Origin: DASYQV01 sp036005125
GTDB lineage: Bacteria > Acidobacteriota > Vicinamibacteria > Vicinamibacterales > UBA2999
Reading direction: 5' to 3'
Length of the DNA stretch: 15,590 nt
NCBI GenBank assembly: GCA_036005125.1
Contig: DASYQV010000029.1
Span: 1-15,590, forward strand
Position 1 is the stretch's first letter. Each line of letters starts with the position of its first letter. The translations under genes and the position numbers were made by a program. The notes beneath the pieces are model-generated. The model ran no database searches, was not told where the DNA came from, and saw only the letters and a program-made list of their open reading frames with translations. Below are positions 7,133 to 14,434 of this stretch, in pieces.

Positions 7133-8223
7133 CTGATCTCTCAGCCATCGTCCGCGATCTCAGGATAGACCTCGGGAATCTCGCACCCGAGAAGCTGTAT
7201 TTCTGGCATCGGAGTCAGGCGACCCTCCTGCTCGTCGGCGTCATCGCCATCTGTATTGCGGTGGTCGTGGTGCGACGGCTGATCAAGCGGTTCGGCGGCC
7301 GGCACCGTGTAACCGTGGCGGCCCTCCCGGGCTCGCTCCGGGGATCGGCGTTCTCAGCCATCCGCTACGTCCCCGCGCTGCTTTTCGCAATCGGCCTCCT
7401 GTTCTTTGCCGTGGCCCTCGCGGATCCCTACAGCGCCCTTGGGCGCCGGGAGGAATCGTTTCCGGGGCGGCGGATCGCGATGATGATCGATGCCTCGTCC
7501 AGCATGCGGGCGTTGTTCTCCGCCGGCGAGCTGAACAAGACCGGCATGGCCACGACGACGTTTCTCACGACCGTTGGAGCCGCGGAGCGATTCGTGCGGC
7601 TCCGGATGAACGGCAAGTACCGCGACCTGCTGGCGCTCATCGAGTTCGGTGACGAGGCGTACGTCGTGACGCCGTTCACCAACGATTACGACAACATCCT
7701 GCTGAGCATCTCGCTCATCGCCGACCCCGTCGAGTTCGCGCGCTTTCCCGACCCGGGCACGGTCATCGGCAACGCCATCGACATGGGCACCAAGCTGTTC
7801 CGCGCGTTCGACTTTCTCGATTCGGCGGGCAACCTGATCATCATCTTCAGCGACGGCGAGGACATGGGCGTGATCGTTCGCGGCCGTCCGCTCGACGAGA
7901 TTCTGGCCGATGCGGTCAAAGCGGAGATACCCGTGTACCTCGTGCGCACCAGTTACGAGAAAGAGCTCGGCGGCCTCGTTCCGGATGCGCTGTGGAAGGC
8001 GGCTGTGGAGAAGACGGGCGGCAAGTTCTACGCGGCCTCGAACGAGCGGGCGGTCCTCGACGCGATTCGCGACATCGATTCGATTTCTCAGGGTCGGATT
8101 CGGGTGACCCGTTACGTGACGCAGACGCCGCGCTTTCTGCATTTTGCGGCCGTCGCGCTCGGACTGTGGACGCTCGCCGCCATCGGCAAGCTGACAATCC
8201 CGTATTTCAGAGCGTTCCCGTAA
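7120..8223 (+). CDS. vWA domain membrane protein (MxaC/BatA-like)
   Basis: 367 residues from GTG 7120, with AGGACA at 7111-7116 as the ribosome site. Two TM helices at about 34-52 and 84-101 are followed by a vWA domain whose metal-ion-dependent adhesion site has the DASSS motif (124-128, in MMIDASSSM). Further vWA features are the LLALIEFGDEAYVVTPFTNDYDN strand-loop and NLIIIFSDGEDMG. A third TM lies near the C-terminus (about 338-360). The vWA domain is probably on the cytoplasmic side, where it can meet MoxR. In the mxa order this is MxaC, one of the proteins that genetic work in methylotrophs links to calcium insertion into methanol dehydrogenase; that role is inferred here only from gene order. 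The 17-base gap to the next gene keeps it in the operon. Confidence 0.85.
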   Translation: MDPVADLSAIVRDLRIDLGNLAPEKLYFWHRSQATLLLVGVIAICIAVVVVRRLIKRFGGRHRVTVAALPGSLRGSAFSAIRYVPALLFAIGLLFFAVALADPYSALGRREESFPGRRIAMMIDASSSMRALFSAGELNKTGMATTTFLTTVGAAERFVRLRMNGKYRDLLALIEFGDEAYVVTPFTNDYDNILLSISLIADPVEFARFPDPGTVIGNAIDMGTKLFRAFDFLDSAGNLIIIFSDGEDMGVIVRGRPLDEILADAVKAEIPVYLVRTSYEKELGGLVPDALWKAAVEKTGGKFYAASNERAVLDAIRDIDSISQGRIRVTRYVTQTPRFLHFAAVALGLWTLAAIGKLTIPYFRAFP

Positions 8224-8229
8224 GGGCTG

Positions 8230-8235
8230 AAGGAG
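8230..8235 (+). promoter_or_regulatory. Strong ribosome binding site
   Basis: AAGGAG lies five bases before the ATG at 8241. It fixes that start and excludes the longer open frame that begins upstream inside the vWA gene. Confidence 0.75.
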
Positions 8236-8240
8236 TTCCG

Positions 8241-8972
8241 ATGAAAGGCGCACTCGGGCAATTGACGCTGGCGCTGCTACTGGTGGCCGCGGGCGCAGGA
8301 CTCTGGAAGGTGGCTGCGTACGAGCGGGACGCGGCCGATGCCTACGCGCAGATGGGCACGTTGAGGTTTGCGCGCGTTGTGGCTCGAACGCCCGACGCCG
8401 ATGTCAGGCTGGCGGGGATCGACAGCGTCCCGTGGCTCAGTGAGCAGATCTATGGCGGCCAGCAGTGGCGTCGGACGCTCGCCCGATACTGGCTGGGCCA
8501 GTACTCCGAAATCGCGGATTCGTCCGAGACCGAGGCGCCCAACGCGCACCCGAGTCCCGAGCTGCTGCTGCTGCGGGCCAACGCCGCCTTCCGCGACCTC
8601 CAGCGGAGCACAGCCGATCGCGCGGCGAAATTGAAGGGCGCTGAAGCGGTGATCCAGCGTTACGCCCAGGTATTGAAGAGCACCGATCTCGAGGACGCCG
8701 CGTACAACTACGAATACGTTGTCCGCGTGCGTAATGCGCTCGCCAAGCCCGCGCCCGGGCGCGAACAGGCGGCGTTGCTGGCGTCGCTCTCGCAGAAGGC
8801 CAGCACGGCGACGAAGGATCTGCCGGAAGGCCGGACGATCCACGGTCACCCGGGCGAGTACCCGGTCGGCACGGGCATGAGCCCGTTCAACACGATCATT
8901 CCGATGGAAACCGAAGAGCGGGACACCGAGATCGAGGCTGGGGTGACCGGACGAAAACAGCGGAAGGGCTAG
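8241..8972 (+). CDS. Small one-TM protein with helical repeats (MxaK-like position)
   Basis: 243 residues. One N-terminal TM helix (about 6-26, LTLALLLVAAGAGLWKVAAY) is followed by a mostly alpha-helical, probably periplasmic domain with TPR-like helices, for example ELLLLRANAAFRDL, AEAVIQRYAQVL and LEDAAYNYEYVVRVRNAL, then a Gly/Pro-containing tail (HGHPGEYPVGTGMSPFNTIIP). No catalytic motif is visible. The gene lies between two vWA genes exactly where mxaK lies in mxaRSACKL; MxaK is likewise a small protein with one N-terminal TM. A BatC/BatE-like TPR protein of Bat operons is the alternative reading. The start is set by AAGGAG five bases upstream. One base separates its stop from the next ATG, so the two are surely co-translated. 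Confidence 0.75.
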   Translation: MKGALGQLTLALLLVAAGAGLWKVAAYERDAADAYAQMGTLRFARVVARTPDADVRLAGIDSVPWLSEQIYGGQQWRRTLARYWLGQYSEIADSSETEAPNAHPSPELLLLRANAAFRDLQRSTADRAAKLKGAEAVIQRYAQVLKSTDLEDAAYNYEYVVRVRNALAKPAPGREQAALLASLSQKASTATKDLPEGRTIHGHPGEYPVGTGMSPFNTIIPMETEERDTEIEAGVTGRKQRKG

Positions 8973-8973
8973 G

Positions 8974-10095
8974 ATGAATCCTGCTCTCAACGGAAGCCTG
9001 CTCGACACGCTTCGGTTCGGCGCGCCCTACTATCTGTGGCTCCTGATTCTTCCCGCCATTCTGCTGGTCCTCTGGATTCGCCAGGCTGCCCTGTGGCGAG
9101 GCAGCAAGTCGCGTTTCGCGAAGCGCATGCAGTCGCCGGTTCGCGCCCGATTTCAGCCGTTGGGTGGTCTCGGCTTCTGGCTGTGCATCATTCTCGCGAC
9201 CGTCGCCGTCATCGTCGCGCTTGCCCGGCCTCGCGCCGTCACGTCGGTGGTTCGAACCGCCGCCATCGATCTCGTCGTCCTGCAGGACGCCTCCGCCTCG
9301 ATGCACGTCAAGGACGTGGCCGGCAACCGGTGGCAGCGCTCGATGGCATTTCTGCGAACGCTCGGCGATTCGCTGCAGTGGGACAACGATCGCATCGCAC
9401 TCGCCGTCTTCGCGCATATCGCCGCGCCTCACGTGCGGCTGACCAAGGACCCGAACACCTACTTCTTCTTCCTCGATCATCTGAGCGTCAAGTCACCGTT
9501 CCCGTTGGAGGAGGACACCACCTGGGATACGAACATTGCGCTCGGGATCGAGTGGGGTCTGCGCGTCATCGAGAAGGACCGGCAGCTTCACGGCGTTTCT
9601 CGGAACATCCCGGCCTTTCTGCTCCTCAGCGATGGTCAGGCCTGGACCGGTGAGACCGCGAAGGCTCTGATGCTCGCTCACCAGGCCAACGTGCCGGTTT
9701 TCGTGGTAGGGGTCGGAACCGAGTCGGGCGGACCGATTCCGGACCCGCTGCGCCTCAAGGAGGGCAAGGATTCGGCTCGAGCCAAGGAACCGGAGATTGT
9801 GTCCCGGCTCGATCGGCCATCGCTTCAGCGGATTGCGCTGTCCTCGCAGACCCACTATTACGAGCTCGACCGGTCGAGCGACATCGACATCGCGACAGCC
9901 GTAATCGACGCCGCGCGGAGGCGCGCTCCGGCGGCCACGCACGAATCGCTTCAGGAGCTCTACTGGCCCTGCCTGCTCGGTGCGGGAATTTTCCTGATCT
10001 GTGGCCTGCTGACGCTCGCGGAACGCGCTGAGCTGTGGATCCATGCCGCGGCCGCCGCGGCGGGGCTCGCCCTGGTCCTTCAGTACTTCCGGTAG
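8974..10095 (+). CDS. vWA domain membrane protein (MxaL/BatB-like)
   Basis: 373 residues, ATG 8974 one base after the previous stop, with GGAAGGG (8962-8968) as ribosome site. Two N-terminal TM helices (about 20-36 and 66-84) precede a vWA domain with the complete MIDAS start DASAS (105-109, in VVLQDASASM), a DTNIALGIEWGL segment carrying the conserved Thr, and the AFLLLSDGQAWTG strand (Asp of the third MIDAS loop). VPVFVVGVGTESGGPIPDP follows. Two more hydrophobic segments lie near the C-terminus (about 332-348 and 354-371). The domain layout matches BatA/BatB and MxaL. It is the last gene of the operon; no MxaD-like gene follows. With the preceding vWA gene it probably forms the membrane partner pair of the MoxR ATPase. 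Confidence 0.87.
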   Translation: MNPALNGSLLDTLRFGAPYYLWLLILPAILLVLWIRQAALWRGSKSRFAKRMQSPVRARFQPLGGLGFWLCIILATVAVIVALARPRAVTSVVRTAAIDLVVLQDASASMHVKDVAGNRWQRSMAFLRTLGDSLQWDNDRIALAVFAHIAAPHVRLTKDPNTYFFFLDHLSVKSPFPLEEDTTWDTNIALGIEWGLRVIEKDRQLHGVSRNIPAFLLLSDGQAWTGETAKALMLAHQANVPVFVVGVGTESGGPIPDPLRLKEGKDSARAKEPEIVSRLDRPSLQRIALSSQTHYYELDRSSDIDIATAVIDAARRRAPAATHESLQELYWPCLLGAGIFLICGLLTLAERAELWIHAAAAAAGLALVLQYFR

Positions 10096-10191
10096 GACAG
10101 AAAACGACAATACCGCCGAGCTCACAGAAGCGCGGTTCAAGGGACCGCCCCCTTCGCCCGATATTACTGGGAGCGGACAGACAACTACTGC
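10096..10191. other. Spacer between the vWA operon and the 3D-domain gene
   Basis: 96 bases with no terminator hairpin, no clear promoter and no good ribosome site directly before ATG 10192. Read-through from the operon is possible. Confidence 0.45.
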
Positions 10192-10848
10192 ATGCCGCTT
10201 CTCGCCCGGTCAATCCAGCGGAAGGCCATAGCCACAGTCGTGGTCAGCCTGGGGTTCGTGTTCGTCTACGAAACGACGATCCGCGATTCCCGCTATGCGG
10301 CCCGCCAGGCCATGCTGCGTGATACGACCGGTGTGCCGATGCCCGGCGCCCGCCTGCAGTTCGCAGCGACTGCATATTGCAAGGGGTCCACGACGGCTTC
10401 CGGCGTCGGCGTGCGCACCGGAATCGCCGCCTCGGACTCGACGCTCCTGCCGGTCGGCAGTGTGATCAGCATCAACACCGGCGACAGCCAGTACAACGGG
10501 ATTTACACGATCATGGATACCGGTCCTGCGGTGCAGGGGCGCATCCTCGATCTCTATATGTGGAGCTGTCGGGAAGCGCTTGCGTTCGGCCGCCGGGAGG
10601 TGCAGATCACGGTATTGCGCCTGGGCTGGAACCCGCGGGCCAGTACTCCTGGTGTCATCGACACGATATTCCGCCGCCGTGAAGCCGCTCGGTCTCCACG
10701 TCCGGATCGCGAGCGCGTGACGCCGTCCGCGGACCCACCGGCTGACGCACCACCGCCGACCGAAGAAGTGCCGCCCATCTCGTCTGTCGAATCGTCGCTG
10801 GGCGAGCGCAGCACGACAGGACCAGTTGAACTGCCCGTGCAGCCTTAG
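10192..10848 (+). CDS. 3D (Asp-Asp-Asp) domain protein, membrane anchored
   Basis: 218 residues. The N-terminal TM anchor is at about 12-27. The 3D domain spans about 57-146: ATAYCKGSTTASG, then the three signature aspartates Asp82 (AASDSTLLPVGS), Asp109 (YTIMDTG) and Asp120 (GRILDLY), with QITVLRLGW closing the double-psi beta-barrel. The fold is shared with lytic transglycosylase MltA and stationary-phase YuiC/YabE-type proteins, so a peptidoglycan-cleaving or envelope role is likely. The tail (150-218) is Pro/Ser/Glu-rich and probably disordered. Two Cys residues (63 and 126) could form a disulfide outside the cytoplasm. Same strand as the vWA operon and 96 bases after it; whether it belongs to that unit is unclear. 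Its stop codon abuts the REP-like repeats. Confidence 0.85.
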   Translation: MPLLARSIQRKAIATVVVSLGFVFVYETTIRDSRYAARQAMLRDTTGVPMPGARLQFAATAYCKGSTTASGVGVRTGIAASDSTLLPVGSVISINTGDSQYNGIYTIMDTGPAVQGRILDLYMWSCREALAFGRREVQITVLRLGWNPRASTPGVIDTIFRRREAARSPRPDRERVTPSADPPADAPPPTEEVPPISSVESSLGERSTTGPVELPVQP

Positions 10849-10981
10849 GTCGTTCGTACGCAGGCCGCATCTTTAGATGCCGCCCAGTGGCGGACGCCCG
10901 GGGGTCGTTCGTACGTAGGCCGCATCTTTAGAGATGCGGCTCAGTGGCGGACGCCGGGTCTAGAGACCCGGCCCACGTACG
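10848..10981. repeat. REP-like palindromic doublet between convergent genes
   Basis: Two direct copies begin with GGTCGTTCGTACG at 10848 and 10903 (period 55) and share most of the following 50 bases. Copy 2 contains a perfect 9-base stem with loop TTAG (arms 10919-10927 and 10932-10940); copy 1 has a decayed version. A second perfect 9-base stem lies at 10953-10961 and 10964-10972. The outer ends CGTACGTAGGCC (10910-10921) and GGCCCACGTACG (10970-10981) are inverted with 11 of 12 matches. The block sits between the 3' ends of convergent genes and could end transcription in both directions, though T runs are lacking. No REP-associated transposase is in the window. Confidence 0.85.
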
Positions 10982-10989
10982 GGGTCGCG

Positions 10990-11633
10990 CTATCGGACCC
11001 TTACCGGCGTATCGAAGCGGATACGCACGATCGTGCCGGCGGGAAGCTCCACGTCCTTGCCCTCGGTCGCCGCGATGGCGCCGCCAGCGCCGACGATCAC
11101 CCCGATGATCGCGCCCTTGACGCCGCCGAGAAGACCGCCGATTACTCCGCCAACGCCTGCGCCGATTCCGGCTGTGCCAGCCTCGTCACGGATTCCGCGG
11201 CTCTGGAAGACCTGCGTTGCCGAGGCGCGCATATCGACCTCGCGTCCGTTCACCTCATGCCGTCGAACGAGAGCGTCAGGCTCCCAGTGCGCTCGATACG
11301 TCCGGCGGGATGGACGGCACTGACCACGCCGTGGACGACGGTTCCGGCCGCGACCAGCACCTGGTTGCCCTGCATCAGGTCGACGGCGGTTGTCGCGTCG
11401 AACCGCTGCTCGACCTTTGCGGTGTCGGAGCTGAGCGCGTTCTGCAGCCGCACGTCGAGCTCCTGACCGGCCGGAATCACGCCGTAGTCGCTCGTGTTCG
11501 CCTGGGTCGGGCCTGACGACGTCGTTGATGCGGGCGCCGAGGCCGTGGGCGTCGCCGGTTTGCTCGTGGTCCCACCGCATCCAACTGACGCCGCGAAACT
11601 CATGACTAACGCAGCGCGAATCATTCCCCTCAT
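10990..11633 (-). pseudogene. Glycine-zipper lipoprotein-like protein, broken by a one-base frameshift
   Basis: The start ATG at 11633 has a good GAAGGAG site. The 5' frame gives 127 residues: a hydrophobic signal (MRGMIRAALVMSFAASVGC) with a lipoprotein-like but atypical lipobox (SVGC), a Thr/Ser/Pro/Ala linker, then a conserved domain with VIPAGQELDVRLQNALSSDTAKVEQRF and VLVAAGTVVHGVVSAVHPAGRIERTGSLTLSFDG, ending at TGA 11250-11252. The homologous C-terminal half continues in another frame from EVNGREVDMRASATQVF, through a Gly-rich hydrophobic segment (GAGVGGVIGGLLGGVKGAIIGVIVGAGG), to ELPAGTIVRIRFDTP and the stop at 10990. One missing base near 11253-11258 (for example ATGGAG read as ATGAG) would rejoin them. 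This is either a recent pseudogene or a sequencing/assembly error. Divergent from the hydroxylase gene. Function unknown; likely envelope. Confidence 0.8.
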
Positions 11634-11738
11634 AGGCTTCTCCTTCGTCGGTGTCACTCTGCCGAATAGAGGAAGAGCAACTGCGGTGCCGGAGAGGCTC
11701 AACCGTTCTCCCACGGTACTAGTGTTGCCATCCAACTC
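11634..11738. promoter_or_regulatory. Divergent intergenic region
   Basis: The 105 bases between the start of the lipoprotein-like gene (minus) and the hydroxylase gene (plus) must carry promoters for both, but no box pair close to consensus was found. The minus-strand gene's ribosome site GAAGGAG lies just upstream of 11633. Confidence 0.4.
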
Positions 11739-12551
11739 ATGATCGTCATGCGGATCCGTCCGAACCTCGGCGCGCTGGCCGTGTTGACGTCGTTCGCACT
11801 GCTGTGGTGGATCGAACGAAAGCGGCCGCTGCGCCCGACGGTCGAGCCGCCTCCCCGTCGTCACGCGCGCAATCTCACCATCGCGGCGCTTGCGGCCGTT
11901 ACAGTTCATGTCGCCGAGCGGCCTCTCGTGGAACCTCTTGCGGATCGAGTGGAGGCCCGGCGATGGGGTCTGCTCAAGCGCGCCCCGCTGCCACGATGGC
12001 TGGAAACGGTGGCCGGGCTCGTGCTGCTCGATTACACCCTGTACCTCTGGCACGTGCTCGTTCATCGAGTTCCAGCGTTGTGGCGGTTCCACGCCGTGCA
12101 TCACGTCGATCTGGATCTCGACGCGTCGACAGCCGTTCGCTTCCACGCGGGTGAACTGCTGATCTCCGTACCATGGCGAGCGATGCAGGTCTGCATCATC
12201 GGCGTGTCGCCGGCCACGCTGACGCTCTGGCAGCGCCTCCTGCTGATCGAGATCCTGTTCCATCATTCGAACGTCCGGCTTCCGCAGCGCCTCGAGCGTG
12301 CGCTCTCCCGTCTCGTCGTCACGCCCCGGCTGCACGGCATCCATCACGCAAACCGCGAGCTGATCAGAAACGTGAACTGGTCGAGCGGACTGACCGTCTG
12401 GGATTGGCTGCACGGGACGCTGAGGGACGACATCCCACAGGACGAGATCGTGATAGGAGTCGAGGGCTTCCACGACCCGCGCGACGTGACGCTCCCGCGC
12501 GTGCTGGCGATGCCTTTTGAAAGGAGTCAGGAGTCAGGAGTCACGAGTTAG
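11739..12551 (+). CDS. Fatty acid hydroxylase / sterol desaturase superfamily membrane protein
   Basis: 270 residues. Diiron membrane oxygenase with the superfamily's histidine boxes: HVLVH (105-109, preceded by Asp99 in LLDYTLYLWH), HAVHH (118-122), His136 in VRFHAGEL, HH at 175-176, and HGIHH (199-203). Hydrophobic segments lie near 10-25, 45-58, 88-104, 140-157 and 163-174. Such enzymes hydroxylate or desaturate lipids using O2; the substrate cannot be told from sequence. ATG 11739 and in-frame ATG 11748 are both possible, and neither has a clear ribosome site. The last residues (SQESGVTS) are encoded by the GGAGTCA heptamer array, so the C-terminus appears to have been overwritten by a repeat. 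It converges with the ABC transporter gene. Confidence 0.87.
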   Translation: MIVMRIRPNLGALAVLTSFALLWWIERKRPLRPTVEPPPRRHARNLTIAALAAVTVHVAERPLVEPLADRVEARRWGLLKRAPLPRWLETVAGLVLLDYTLYLWHVLVHRVPALWRFHAVHHVDLDLDASTAVRFHAGELLISVPWRAMQVCIIGVSPATLTLWQRLLLIEILFHHSNVRLPQRLERALSRLVVTPRLHGIHHANRELIRNVNWSSGLTVWDWLHGTLRDDIPQDEIVIGVEGFHDPRDVTLPRVLAMPFERSQESGVTS

Positions 12552-12603
12552 AGTGCACCCTTCCTCCTTCCCTCCTTCCTCCTGACTCCTAGCTTCTGAC
12601 TCC
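12523..12603. repeat. GGAGTCA heptamer inverted repeat between convergent genes
   Basis: The left arm has three perfect GGAGTCA units (12523-12543) and a diverged CGAGTTA. The right arm has TGACTCC at 12583-12589 and 12597-12603, the reverse complement. A pyrimidine-only run of CTTCC/CTCC type (about 12560-12582) lies between. The left arm encodes the end of the hydroxylase (stop 12549-12551) and the right arm encodes the end of the ABC transporter (stop 12589-12591 on the minus strand). The folded structure could act as a bidirectional terminator or mRNA 3' protector. Confidence 0.9.
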
Positions 12604-14385
12604 TTCCTTCGTGGCGTCCTGCAGCTCGCGGTCCTTGAACTGCAGCTGATACAGCCGGTGATAGATGCCGCGCGCGGCCAGCAGCTCCTGGTGCGTACCC
12701 GACTCGCGAAGCTGACCTTTGTGGAGCACGAGAATGCGGTCCATGTCCTGAATCGTCGAGAGCCGGTGGGCGATCGCGATCGTGGTGCGCCCCCGCATGA
12801 GCACGGCCAGTGCATCCCGGATCAGCAGCTCGGTTTCCGTGTCGACGCTCGACGTCGCCTCGTCCAGGATGAGAACGCGCGGATCGAACGCCAGCGCGCG
12901 AGCGAATGACAGAAGCTGCTTCTGCCCCACCGACAGGGTCGCGCCACGTTCGGCGACCGGCGTGTCCAGGCCGGCCGGAAGCCGGTTGATGAAGGTGTCC
13001 GCGTGGACCGCGGCAACCGCTCGCCGGACCGCCTCGTCGGTGATGTTGTTGTTGCCGAGCCGGACATTGCCGGCAATCGTCCCCGAGAACAGATGCAGCT
13101 CCTGCAGGACGAGCCCGAACATTCCGCGCAGCTCGCCGAGGTCCATGTCGCGGACGTCCACGCCGTCGATCGTGATCCGGCCTTTCCTTACTTCGTAGAA
13201 CCGCAGGAGCAGGCTGATGATGGTCGTCTTCCCCGCGCCGGTGGCGCCGACGAACGCGACGCGCTGGCCGGGCTCGATCGCGAAGGAGACGTCGCGCAGA
13301 ACCGGTTCGCCTTCGACGTATTCGAACGTGACGTGCTCGAACGCGATTCTCCCCGCCCTCGCTCGTCGAGGTTCGGCGGGGGTCTGGATCTCCACGGGTG
13401 TGTCGATCAACGCAAAAATCCGCTCCGAGGAGGCCATGGCGGCCTGCAGCACGTTGAACTTCTCCGACATGTCGCTGATCGGCCGGAAGAAGCGCTGCGA
13501 ATACAGCAGGAACGCGACGAGCGATCCGAGCGTCAGCGTCCCGCTCTGCACCCAGCCGCCACCGAACCAGATGATGAGCGACGCCGCGAGCGCACCGACC
13601 AGCTCGACGGCCGGGTAGAACACCGCGTAGTAGAAGATGGATTGGATGTTCGCATCCCGGTGCTTCCGGTCGATGTCGTCGAACGTCTCGAAGTCCTTCT
13701 CCTCGCGCCGGAACAGCTGCACGGTCGCCATACCGGTAATGCGCTCCTGCAGGTAGGCGTTGATTCGCGCGATCCACGTGCGGACCGTCCGGTACGAATC
13801 GCGCACGTTGCGCCGGAACCACTGTGCGACGAGCGCGATGAGCGGCAGCACCGAAAACGCCACGAGCGCGAGGCGCCAGTCCATGAGGACGAGCACCACC
13901 ATGATGCCGAGGAGCGTGAAGACGTCGCCGAAGATCGACACCACGCCGGCGGTGAACAGATCGTTCAGCACGTCGACGTCGGTCGTGACGCGCGTCATCA
14001 GCCGTCCGACGGGGTTCCGATCGTAAAACCGGAGATCGAGCCGCTGGAGGTGTGAGTACACCTGCATGCGGAGATCGAACATGATTCGCTGGCCCGTCAT
14101 CTGCATCGTCCACGTCTGGACGTACTCCAGCGCGAACGTCCCGACGAGGCCCAGGAGGAACAGCACGGCAACGGTTCCAAGCCCTGAGAGATCGCGCGCG
14201 GGGATGTAGCGGTCGATGACGATCTTCGTGAGGTACGGCGGCGCGAGCTGGAGAACCGAACCGGCAATGATCGCGGCGATGGCGAACCCCACCTGACGCC
14301 GATAGGGGCGCAGGTAGGTCAGCAGGCGCCGCATCAGCCTCGCGTCGTAGGCCTTGCCGAGGATTTCGTCGTCGTGGAAAGACAT
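12589..14385 (-). CDS. ABC exporter half-transporter, catalytic partner (BmrD/YheH, TM288-like)
   Basis: 598 residues: six-TM type I exporter domain (about 20-330), then a nucleotide-binding domain with Walker A GATGAGKTT (380-388), Q-loop LVLQE, signature LSVGQ (484-488, degenerate versus LSGGQ), Walker B VLILDEATSS with the catalytic Glu509, and the H-loop AIAHRLST. Start ATG 14385 (MSFHDDEILGKAYD) follows AGGTG five bases upstream; the frame is open further upstream, but that part is a shadow of the previous ABC gene. The intact Walker B with a degenerate signature is the mark of one half of a heterodimeric exporter; the partner is the gene immediately upstream. Substrate unknown (drugs or lipids in relatives). 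The C-terminal EGVRS is encoded by the heptamer repeat. Confidence 0.93.
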   Translation of the reverse strand: MSFHDDEILGKAYDARLMRRLLTYLRPYRRQVGFAIAAIIAGSVLQLAPPYLTKIVIDRYIPARDLSGLGTVAVLFLLGLVGTFALEYVQTWTMQMTGQRIMFDLRMQVYSHLQRLDLRFYDRNPVGRLMTRVTTDVDVLNDLFTAGVVSIFGDVFTLLGIMVVLVLMDWRLALVAFSVLPLIALVAQWFRRNVRDSYRTVRTWIARINAYLQERITGMATVQLFRREEKDFETFDDIDRKHRDANIQSIFYYAVFYPAVELVGALAASLIIWFGGGWVQSGTLTLGSLVAFLLYSQRFFRPISDMSEKFNVLQAAMASSERIFALIDTPVEIQTPAEPRRARAGRIAFEHVTFEYVEGEPVLRDVSFAIEPGQRVAFVGATGAGKTTIISLLLRFYEVRKGRITIDGVDVRDMDLGELRGMFGLVLQELHLFSGTIAGNVRLGNNNITDEAVRRAVAAVHADTFINRLPAGLDTPVAERGATLSVGQKQLLSFARALAFDPRVLILDEATSSVDTETELLIRDALAVLMRGRTTIAIAHRLSTIQDMDRILVLHKGQLRESGTHQELLAARGIYHRLYQLQFKDRELQDATKEGVRS

Positions 14386-14395
14386 CAACACACCT

Positions 14396-14430
14396 GTCGT
14401 TCCCGGTTCTCGCTTCGAACCGGGAACGAC
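14396..14430 (-). promoter_or_regulatory. Strong hairpin between the two ABC transporter genes
   Basis: A perfect 14-base stem (GTCGTTCCCGGTTC, 14396-14409, against 14417-14430) with a 7-base loop occupies most of the 49-base gap. On the transcribed strand it lies after the stop of the upstream ABC gene and before the AGGTG ribosome site of the downstream one. No T run follows, so it is not a standard intrinsic terminator. It may stabilise or process the mRNA, tune the ratio of the two subunits, or be a small palindromic repeat element. Confidence 0.75.
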
Positions 14431-14434
14431 TCGT

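Noticed and set aside
11634..12473. Minus-strand open frame extending the lipoprotein-like gene upstream through the hydroxylase gene
   Set aside because: ATG 11633 has a good ribosome site and starts a signal peptide; the upstream extension is antisense to the histidine-box gene.
13003..14055. Long plus-strand open frame opposite the ABC transporter (350 codons)
   Set aside because: Shadow frame; the opposite strand has full ABC motifs, and this translation is charged low-complexity sequence.
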